From Petrosia ficiformis (lineage: Eukaryota > Porifera > Demospongiae > Haplosclerida > Petrosiidae): DNA of 64,000 nt. The stretch is from the NCBI GenBank assembly GCA_947044365.1, contig OX345636.1, positions 14,916,615 to 14,980,614 of the forward strand, in the 5' to 3' direction. Below are positions 32,892 through 44,800 of this stretch, piece after piece (position 1 is the first letter of the stretch; each line of letters starts with the position of its first letter). Under the pieces are notes generated by a model. That model was not told the origin of the DNA and made no database searches. It saw only the letters and a list, made by a program, of their open reading frames with translations. A program made the position numbers and the translations under genes.

Positions 32892-35800
32892 CTAGCGAAT
32901 GGGAGAAGCAGCCAGACAACAGTCTGGCTGTTTCCCCATTTGCTTATTGAGGAGTGGTCTGGGAACACCATTTGTTCTGCCACAACTATAGCTGTGGCAG
33001 TTAATTATTGGATACTAAAGATGTCAACACAAAATCAATACAATTAACTTTAGTAATGAATATCATTACGTTTGATGAGCAAGTTCCTGTTAGAGCTTCT
33101 ACTACAGTTGTTGATAGAAACCTGAGCTACAAGGAATTAAATGATCTGTAAATCTACTTTCCTTTGTGTGGTAATAATGATTTTGCTGTTATTCTTACTA
33201 GAATTGGAAATAGTTTGGAAGTGAGAGTAAGTTCAGTAACTATGCCAAACGCTGAGCCTCTAATTGCATTCATAACAGAACAACTTTGATATATTTTTAT
33301 GTGTTCCCAGACCATATTCCTTGATAAGCAAATGGGTGGGCAGCCAGACTAGCTGGGTTGGACTTGCTCTGGCTTGCCCCAATTAGTATAATTATTATAA
33401 ATAATTATAGTTTATGTGTTTACCTTGAGCTTGTGTGTAGTGATCAAACACTAACTGTGATTTCTCTTTTGATGTTCCTTCTGAGGAGAATAAAATGGAT
33501 CGACATCTCTGCATTAATTAGTAAATAGTTACAATGCTTTATAAATGTAGAATTGTAAGGTGAAAATAATGTGTTCTGTCATTATATACATTATGCAGGT
33601 TAATTTAATCACAAATCAGAAAGCAACTTTTATTAAACAAAGAAAACCAGACATTTTGACTACTTCACAGCAGTCTTCATCAATGGTATGGAATGCATTA
33701 TGACAGCTATTTATATAATACATAAATAGGAAGCGATGTCACTGGCATTCCTGGACCTGAGATTTGTCCATGTAATAGACCAGGGTCAAGAAACCCAGGC
33801 ACGTTTTTAACCCACCCTTGCTCCAGTATTTACCCATGTATATTTGGCCCAGGCTAAAATTATACCAGACTAAATGTGCTAGTGAAATGCAGTACGAGTG
33901 CTTTGTACACAAGTGTAAATTTACACCCACATTACAGCATATTGGCCTTTTGGGGGGTTTAAACTCAACATTTTCCTGAAGAGACCATGCTCCCAGACTC
34001 CCCTACACAAAGTGTGCTATGCACACTGTACCCTGCCCCCTCCCTCCCACCTTTAATTGCTTAACCCACATTTGCCCCACCCCTTTGGGTACATTCCAGA
34101 AAATTCTCTGCTAGCCATACCAAGAACGTTACTTTCTTGTTTATGAATTATATAAATAGCCATCATAATGCATTCACTTCGATTCCATACTACTCTGTTT
34201 TTTTTTTGTAAAAAAAACGTTGCTTTCTGGCTTTAGTGACTGAACTAACCTAACATTGATTTTGTCATTATGAACATACATGTACATAGTCAAATAAGTC
34301 TAAACAATAACATTTTACAAGTGAAAGATAATTATATCTCACACTTGGAAGTGTTTAAGAGAGACAATAAAAACAGCAGTTGTGGAGCAAAGTATATTAT
34401 TACCTTGACTGTGAAATGTTGGTTTTGGTCTTGTAATAACAATGGTCTTCTCTTTAACTATTCCCTCAATAGCAGTAGGATATCGAAGATTTCCAGAAGT
34501 CACATCATTAGCATATAAAGATACCCTACACATTGGTATATCAGGATAGATGTGTACATCAGAACTATCAGTTGATTCTTGTAAATGTAATTCTTGAGTG
34601 CCCAGCAAATCAATCTCTTCCTTTGAAATCTGTCCATCAAAAAGAAAGACAATTAAATAATGAGGTCTAAACTTACATGTATAGGACCCACCTCACATGG
34701 CAATTTGTGTGGTTGAACAGACCAACCATTGCTAACAATATCTTTATTAGGAAAACTCAAAACAATAGAAGGATCAACTGAGTGATGAGAACCTCGACTA
34801 TCTTGTTTAAATCTGAATTTGAATGCATCGTCTTTCTCAAGGTGTGACAATTCTTTCATGATATACTGTTTAAGAGGAAAGGAAAACATTTTTGATTGAT
34901 TTTAAAATACATGTAGCAATACATACATGTATCTCACAAGCAATGTGAAATGAGAAATTCCAACTTAATTATATATAATTATATATTATATCTGTTTGCA
35001 TCACGTATATGACTATGCATGTTAAGTAAGGTGCGTCATTCTGGAGGGCTTGGTCATTTATTGGGCCTAGTGTGTAATAGAACGCATGTTCAAGCAAACA
35101 GGAGGAAAGCTGCTTGCATATAGCTTATGTAGAATTAACTGAATGTACATGTATTCCTAAAGTTGTACAAGATCCTTTAGAGATTACTGAGTAGATAGTC
35201 AAAATAATAACTATAATAGGCTATTGCAGTGGCGTAGGAAGTAATCGAAAATTGGGGGGGGGGGGGGGGGGGCTGAGTAGCAACGTGCAAAGCCACGCAG
35301 CAAAAAAATTTTAGGGTCATTAATTATTCATGAGGGGTGTGGCTAATTGACGTATTAATTAACTAAAAAATAATAATTATGCGCAATAATTAGAAATTCG
35401 GAAGTTTAGCAATTAATTAGTACTGGCTTCACTGCTGTTCTCATCTACAAGACACTACAAGACACGATGATAGACTTATAATTCATTCACTAGAGTGTTG
35501 ATTGTAAATTTATGGTTTTAATTAACTTACCACTTAGCTCTTAACTTGCTTTGCTTCATCGCGTTGTTACAGTCAGTACAGTAAGTGGGCAGAGACCACA
35601 CCCAGTATTAATCGATCAAATTAATTAATAATTAAATAATTCAGAAAAGATAAAGTTGAAGATTTTTTGGGGGGGCTGCAGCCCCCTGAACCCCTCCTGG
35701 TTCCTACGCCTATGGGCTATTGTGTTTCAGGCATGAGAAGGTCTTGATTACTCAATACCGGACATAAAAAAAGCAATCATAAGAATACTTTTGTATTCAT

Positions 35801-38800
35801 ACATGTGTATATCTTGTTTTGTTATTAAATGGTTCTGAACAAACAGGTTATAGGTATATACAATTTTCTTATATATAATTGTTTTTCACTGGTTGAAAAT
35901 CTTTCCAGTCACTTTTTTCAGCATTACACACAGGATACTCCAAAGAAGTAACAAGATATATTCCTTTGATTGCATTGTGGTGTCCAACATCAAGTTCAGT
36001 AATCATGGCTGACTTTGTCATGCCTGAAGCACAACACAGTGACAACAGCGTATTATAGACATTATATTCATTATCTACACTTCATACTTTTAAAAAGTTC
36101 TTGTACAAATATAATTATTTTGGATAGAACAACTAATACTTTCTGATTTAACATAGCAACTAGGGAGGGAGTGTCTATTTCGTCGTGTCACTACATTCCC
36201 GACCAGTGAAAAACATCAAGAACGAATGGTTCATTCCTGACTAGTGAAAAACAACAAGAGCGAATGGTTCAGAGAGGAATCTACTCAACCCTCTGATGGC
36301 AAGAAATCTCTACCATTCTATACTTGGCATATGGTTATGTACAAGTGTAATGCTAGTCTTACTCAACACAAAAGGTTCTATCTACAGATTAACATGCAAT
36401 TTATCTCACAGACATTTTATCATGCTGTAAGACAAGGCACACGGTGATCAGTTGTTGTCGCTCATATTGCTGGGTATTACTCATTTGCAAGACTAGACGT
36501 TATTACCATCAAACAACTACTGTAACACTTGCTGGATACATGTCCTTCTCTGGACTTGTGGTACATCTCCAGCTTTGATACTTCCCAGTATCTGGAGACA
36601 TGATAACATAATCCTTACAATTATCTACCTTTATATGCACTTCCAAGTGCTGTATAGCAACAAACTGGAATTGCCACACATGTCCTGAGACCATTTTATA
36701 GAAAGTGTGAGCACGATAAATTTGGTTATTGTCATCTGAAAGAAAAGATCATACTAAATTTAATCAGCAGAACCATAATAATTATACTAGAATAATAAAT
36801 ATATATATTTCAATAAAAATGAAAGATGCAGGGGACGTCCAAACCCCTAAAAATATTATGGAAACAAGGTTGGGATGAGCACAGGAGGTTAATGTACATA
36901 CCCTACATTAGTACCTACACCACCATAAAGCAAAAGACAAAGAGCTGTACTTAAGTAGAGTTATATTGAAGTGGATAGTTTAATGACCCTACATTAACCT
37001 CCTGTGATATTACCATCCCAACCTTGTTTGTATACTTTTGGTGTTTTGATGTCCCTTTAAATCTTCTTTCATTTTTATTGAAAATGTTTTTGAGTTTTCT
37101 CCATTGATGTTTTCTGAATGGTCAATAATTTGTGGATATTTTTTGTAGATTATAAAAACACTTTATCGTAAAAAAAAAAGATTTGTCTGGAAAAAAGATA
37201 CTGACGATGAACCAGTTTTGCCAGTCACCAGACAAACCTTAAAGAAGATCTCCAGTGTATCTGGAAGATGTTGTTAGTCATAAGGTATGTGAGTGTTAAG
37301 ACTCCATATATTAGCAGAGATTTCAGTTTATCCCTTGGAATTGAAATGTATGGGCAGCCATTTTGTTTTTTCGTGCCATCCATACATACATACATACATG
37401 TAGAGTACTACCATATGTCATCACTTCATCATCCAGTAAAATTAATAAATCAAAATAATACAAATTTTGAGTTAAATATAAATCCTTGATGGTAAGTGTA
37501 TCAAAATTGCAAAGCTAATTATAACATATTTTTTAATAACAAATAATACCTGTTGTCTGTTCTGTCTGGGTGTTCTTGGATTCCACACTTCTTGTAGGCT
37601 GAGTATTTGGTTCTGTTTGTTGATTACCAGGTAACTGGTTCACACTCATGCTAGAGCATTCTTTCGAATCACTGTGACCAACCTGCAGCTCATTAGGACA
37701 AACATGTTCATCATCCTTAGATATGTGATGAAACTCATCAGCTTCAGTACTGGTATGCTCTACATTCTCCACATCTTCACCATCTTCTTCTTGATTTTCT
37801 CCTTCTTCTGTTGAAGTATCTGAACCGTTAGATGAACCTTCATTATCGGAATAGGGCTCTGCCTTGACAATGGCTTCGATAGAAAACTCAGATTGCCATA
37901 ATGCTGCATAGTGAGTGTTAATTACAAACTCTCCTCCTTTTTGTAGCTCAAACAGATAAGGCGATCCATGATGTGTTTGATGGGCCTTAACGAAATGAAG
38001 ATGTTTTGTCTGTCTTTCATTTTCAAGCAATACACAATGCTGTAACTCGGTTTTAACATGTTTTCGGAACTTCCTTGATGCAGATATTGCATAGTAAGCA
38101 CTCACAAGCTTTGTACGTTGTGGTAGTCTGAATCTACCAGCAATGAGAGCTTTTACTGCTACGGCACATGTCTCGGTGGGTAAAAGAGCTCCTTCTGGTA
38201 CAAACAGCCTAAATCCACATTCGTTCCAGTTGAAGAATTGCTCAGTGTTACCTTGAACATTGAAAACAATTTCGTCAACCACATGAGCACCATGTAGTAA
38301 ATCTATGAAAACAAAAATAGCAAGGTAGAAATCAATATATGAAACTAAATCCAATCACTAGAACGAGAGAAAGAAACAATAACTACACACTATACAGTTT
38401 GCAAATTTATGTCTTACATTTTATAGTGAAGTTAGTTACATTACACACTACATACTCAGATAAGATTCTTAAGGTGGAGCTCAGGTAATTTGCATATTCA
38501 TGAGCGACAATTTTTAAAGCTTATTAAAAAACTGCATTTACAGAAGGATGTCTTGGTTACTTTTGATAGTCTTATTGACCTTTAAAGACAGAACTGATCT
38601 TGTTTTGATAGTCCTCTCTTTTTCATAGCAATTCCATGCAGCTAGAGGTAAGTTATTTGACTAATCTATGATAGCTACAGATATAAAACCTGTTTTACTC
38701 TCATACATAACTTACCTTAGTTTACACAGCAACGGTCTCTTTTTTAAAATACAGTTTCTAGGATCTATGAAACGTGTATTCCACTATGTGAAATGTACTG

Positions 38801-41800
38801 TAACTCAAAAACAAACAGGGGTAAAAGAAAAATCAGACCATTGCCAAACACTTCAGTCTTTCAACTACTGGTTTTCAAAATTTCAGAGCAGTAGTGAGTG
38901 TGGATAATTAGAACAAGTTACATAAAATATACTATGACAGTAATCAGAAATCTATAGCGATTAATGAATATACTAATTAATTACTCAAGCGTCACCTTAA
39001 TTGATACCGTCGTAGATAGTTTAAACACAATAATAGTTTTTATAATTATTGAAATACGTAAGTGTCCATAACTAATGATTATGTATAACATGATTGCATT
39101 GTTTAGTCAGCATGATTATAATTTGTTTGTAAATACATGTACATGTACCTTCCATTGGTACCCAGTAATCAAACTGAACTGCTGCATCCTTCAGTGAAAG
39201 GGTTGGAGAATTCTCAGAATATGACTGTGTTAAAAGAATTACATATATATATGTTGGTTATTCTTATAATTGTAGACTTCAATATTGCTTACCAACTCAC
39301 AAATTTCATCATTATTTTCAACATCTATAAAATGAAATAGGTAACCAGATATAAACTGTTGATCAAATTCATCATATCACTCAAATCTATAAATATGTGC
39401 CTTTGGTTAATTATTTATACCCTCGCTGCGAAGCGTAGGCCGAAGGGTATGGTGCATGTCTGTTTGTCTGTTTGCAAAAAAATTGGAAAAACTACAAACA
39501 TTGACAGCGCAAATGAGCCACTTGCAGACTTCAAATTATACAAGGATCAAAAATAACAACAGGCTTTGCTAAAAGGTAGCTCTCTATCTTGTATCAATGG
39601 TGATGTAATAGCAACCCTTATCTCGATTGTTTTTGATTTGAAGTGTTTCTTGGCTAGCGACAGCCATCAAACAGGATCACTTGTGTTTTGTGTGTCCATA
39701 TTTACTCTTGTTATTGCCCTCGTTTATCTTAAAGTCATGAAATGGTAACTGTGAGTTATAAAAATTGTCAAATTTAGATGTTTTTTTTCCTTGTATAATT
39801 TGAAGCCTACCAGTACCCCGTTTGAAATGTCAATGTTTTTAAATTGCAGACACACAGACAAAACAATTACCGTACCTTTCCGCCTACGCTACACGACAAG
39901 GGTAATCAAATACAATTGAAGTAGTCCTGGCTATAACATCAGCTCCAAGCCAAGAAAGTTACTTTCTAGCTCCACCTATTTAAGGTCATGTGCTGTCCAC
40001 GTGATTCGCACACGTGTAAACCTATGTAGAACGTTTTACAGGACTCACGACTCAGGAGGACCTTATTTCTTTTTTGAAATAAAGCAGAGACTAAAATGTA
40101 AGACTTATAGAGATAAAATACGAGTATTTTTCATACACTTTTTGCATTAAAAAAAAATTGAGCTCAGTTGACAGCAGCCACTCAGTCCTATTTGAGCCGT
40201 TGATACTGTGTGATAGCAGAATCTTCATCATTGACCTTCACTAGTTAGTACTTTATAGCTTTTGTATGCATTAAACAATTTGAAGTGAACCTTACAAGAG
40301 TAACACCCATAAATGACCAATGATAATTATTATAATCTTTTGGTGCCGGTATTACTAATGTTTATATTTTAGTTTAATTGCACTATGTTCATTTTTCTGA
40401 TTGCAGAAAATGTGAAAGCTCTCACTCAACTGTATGATGTACATGTATCATGTATGTGTACTTTAGTACAATTTTATCTACATACATTTATATTCCACAT
40501 TGCTTGAATACATAATCGTGGCCAGGCACAGTTATTTTTCTCATGTGCCCTTGCTTGTGATTCTGATTCAGTCTTGTCAACTAACGCATTTTGGCTGTTG
40601 ATGTGACACATGCACCACAATAACATCTTCATTTGATCATGTATGTACAATTCCACCACACAACATTTTCATCAACAGTTATAAGGCATGATTAATTTTA
40701 CAACAACATCTCATACCTTCTGTTAATAATGAGAGCTTTTCATTAAGATTTTGCAGTTTTTGTTGATATATTTTAACTGTAGCTTCCAACTTTTCAAGTT
40801 CAATATCTTTAATTTGGCCAATTTTCCTTTTCATCTCATTTTCTATAAATGTCAACAACAAAGAGTATAATTATATAGAAAGTTTTTATGTTGCTGTATA
40901 GCAAACTGATAGAATACACTTACCATCGTTTAGTTCTTTTATTCTTTGTAGTGCAACTTGCAACTGGGTTTCTCTTTCCCGAAGCTCATTCCCAATCGGA
41001 TGCAGCAGTGAACTTTCTGAAGACAGAAGTAATCATGTTATTTAATGATGTATTATAAATCAGAGTGGAAATACTTCAACAGTAACACACGTATAGTGCT
41101 ATTACAATGCATAGTGTCAGAAGACAAACTTTTTAAGAGTTCAGTAATAAATGTAGAATGTAGCAGTTGTATGGTTGCACAGAAAAAGAGATACATGTAA
41201 GTGGTCAAATATCCAAATATCAAAATATCCTGAAATGTACTACAACTCGATTATATACAAGTATATACAGCAGAGAATTAGCTAATTAAGAAAAAATGGT
41301 AGGCCATAGCCTATTTGTAGTTAACCTATGCTGCTAATGCCTATACAAGTGGTTCTAAAGTTATGATAATTTTAATAACTCAGAGTTACTGTTTCACGAC
41401 TTTAAGATGAAATGAGGACAATAACGAGAGTGAATATGGACACACAAACACAAGTGATTCTTTTTTTATGGCTGTCGCTAGCCAAGAAACACTTCAAATC
41501 AAAAACAATGGAGGTAATGGTTGCTACTACACCACCATTGATGCAAGATAGAAAGCTACCTAGCTCCACGTACAGGTATGTGCACGTGCATGCTTGCAAA
41601 GCGTCATGTACTAAACATGTGATAGAGGTGATTTACGTTTTCACATGTTGGAAACTTTAGAGGTAGACTTCAGAACTTCATTGTTTTTCGAAGGAAAAAA
41701 GAGAATAAGATGTAATGTACATATACAAATTATACATTTCTTTCATTGACATTATTATTTTGTCTTTTAGGATATAAAGTTATAACAGTTTTAATGCCCA

Positions 41801-44800
41801 TAAATGTTTTTCAAATTTATATGTGTATTCCATGAAACAAAAATATTGTTTGTTTCATACACAAACTTCAGTATAAAAATTATTATGGCCCGTAGGGCCA
41901 TCCCTATGATTGCTTTCCCACGGGTTCGATGTATGTTTATATATAATATAATTATAATTATATAATTATATATATATAATTATATGTTTGTGTCACATAC
42001 ACGAGTATGCGTTGTATACGTAGTTAAGGAAGTTACGTCATTCCGGGGGGGGGGGGTTTGGGCTCGGTCAATTAATGGGTGTGGCGCGTAAAAGAACGCG
42101 CGATCAAGCTCTACACACCAGCAGAAAGAAAGCTGTTAAGCTTACGTAGAAACTGTAACTAATAGCTAGCTATTCTGCCTGAAATTTATTCCTAAAGCTC
42201 TACAAGTCCTTTGAAAGGTCAGGAGAGTAGATAATCAAAATAATAACTATAATAAGCTGTTGTCTTTCATGCTTGATAAAGTCAGCCATGATTACTGAAT
42301 GCTGGACACCACAAAGCAGTCATAAGGATACTTTTATCTTCACTTAAATTTGTAAAGCAATCATAGGGATGTTTTTTTCTCTATATACACTTGTTTTGAA
42401 AAAAATTGTAGTGCGCTTTGTATTACTTTGCCACGTAGGTGAGGTTCCCGTCCCGACGGCGCTCGTTTAGGAAAGCATCCATTAATTTTAACACAAAATT
42501 TTGTGTTTGTGAATGGTACATGCATAATAAAGTAAACTAAATTTTAATGTTATCAGGAGCCACATTGTAAATAGTTTAGAAAATCACAAACATTTAATGA
42601 TTATTACGTACCATTTGCATAATTACATTGTATCCCAACATCCTTTTGATAATTTACAATGTCAGATTGTGAAAGCTTTGTTCGTACTTGTTGAAAAGTT
42701 GATTCTAACTCCTTGATTGCCTTACTCTTGTCCTCTAACTGATCGTTGAGAGTGTCAATATTAGCGAGAGGGAGTATATCTTCTTCTGAATAAATAACAA
42801 ATTAAAATTTTAATGATTACCAGTACATAAAAATATTTATGTAACTTTAATCAATTATTTATCTCATTACTACAGTGTATAATCCCAATCATAGTGCAGC
42901 TTGTGGAAACTGCTTTTGTAGCTAAAATACTGAACAGTTAGTAAGAAGAATGGAAATCAAATAGCTAACTATAATAATTATGTTGTTGCATGGTTTCAGA
43001 CATAAGAAACATTACAAAGCAATCATAGGGCTACTTTTTATGGCCCGTAGGGCCATCCCGCTTTCCACGAGGTTGAATCTATATATTCTTGTGTCACTTG
43101 CGCGACTATGTGTTGTATATGTACATGTAGTTAAAGAAGTTGCGGCATTTCCGGGGGGCTTGGTCAATTGTGGGCGTAGCGCGTTTGAGCTATAGACCAC
43201 TGAGACCAGCCAGGAAGATTCATAAAGCATGTAAAACTGCTAATAACTGTTGTACATAGCAGAGAAACAGTATAAATATTATGCAAGAATCTTTAACAAG
43301 TAAGTTGTTCAGTTTCAGTCATGAGGAAGTCATCATTTAGAACCTTGAAGGAGTACTTCAGTCAGTTCATCAAAGATCTGTGTATTTAGACTGCAATCAG
43401 GCTTACACTTACTTCTTCAGCCCCCAGCTTTCGTGTACACAGAAAGGTAGAGACACTAGTGCCATCAGCAATGCTTAATACATAGTCATCACAAAGCAAA
43501 TAAAGGGATACGTTTTTCTCAATATATCTTGTTTTTTATGTATGTTGCTACTGACAAAATGGCATCCATTCATTTACCTTAAAATAAATTCCTATCTACG
43601 CTTAAACTATTTTAATAACTTCACAAATGTAGTAATCTATTTTTACAATTAATATGGAATTCTTTTACTTGAAACACCTATATATTAATTTTTCGGCTTT
43701 AACCCTTTCACAACCAACAGCGCATATACATGTATGTGAAGGGCATGACTGACATTTTAAAAATACAAGTGAGGAGAATAAAAGAAAAATGTTTAAGGTT
43801 CCCATGTCAAATAATTACATAATATAATTACACCATACCTTCAGTATGAGCTCCAGAAGAAATATCATACATTTCAAGAGACCTACGTGAAGATATAATT
43901 ATACACATAATTATATTATTATGTAATATTTATACATTGTTTTTGTACAGTGAATTAGGGTGTTTGTTTTATTGCAGCATGAAGGAAGGGCTAAATAAAG
44001 GTTGAGATTATCTAATCAGTTAAAATTATTACTGTTGCCTTCTCCACAGGGTAGAATAATTCCAGAGGGTACAAAGAATCCATGTAAGACACATTTCCAA
44101 ATTAAAAATAATTATTGCATTCTTGAGCATGCATAATCTCTTATTTAAAATGTATCAATGGACTAGTATACAAAAATGTGATTGGTTCAATGCCACAAGG
44201 CATACATAATTATTTTATCACATATGGAAACAGCTGAACTTACTGAAACCCAATGAGCTGAAGAATTCCATCAGTTATACCTAAAAGCTGTGACAGGTTC
44301 CTTGTGATATTTTTCACCCCTTTTCCTGATGGAATTTGATCTTCTGGTAGAATTACAAACAATTGAACAAGACCAGGGGAAAATTGTTTTGAAGGTAATT
44401 CAAATAATGATTGCTGAAGATAAAGAATAAGCTGGGCTGTATATATTTGCATCTCTGCTTGATCTTTTTCGCTTCCAAACTGGTTAACAATGGCTTTAAG
44501 TAAATGTATGTCGAACCACGATGAATAGTGCATGGACAATATTAAGAATACATCAGCAAGATTAGCATCATGTTCTAAGTGTGTAATACCATATGTCTGT
44601 AGAAATATCTTCAAACGATACAGGCTGACATTACGACTCTCAAAAGAATCGAGAATATGTAGCACGAGAGAAGCATACTCTTTTCGAATAGCAATGTATG
44701 CAGTGAACAGTTTATTTATAATCAGCTCTCTTTCAGTTATACTTTTTCTTTTCCAGTTTTCGTATTTCCTCAGCCTTTCAGGATATTCACAAGAGTCTAT

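Noticed and set aside
32915..32919. Extending the 32341-32919 ORF upstream as the real exon start
   Set aside because: The upstream part overlaps the MITE terminus. A good acceptor at 32892 with the correct phase gives a better model.
43012..43230. Overlapping plus and minus ORFs of about 70 codons
   Set aside because: Both fall inside a variant-2 copy of the dispersed repeat.
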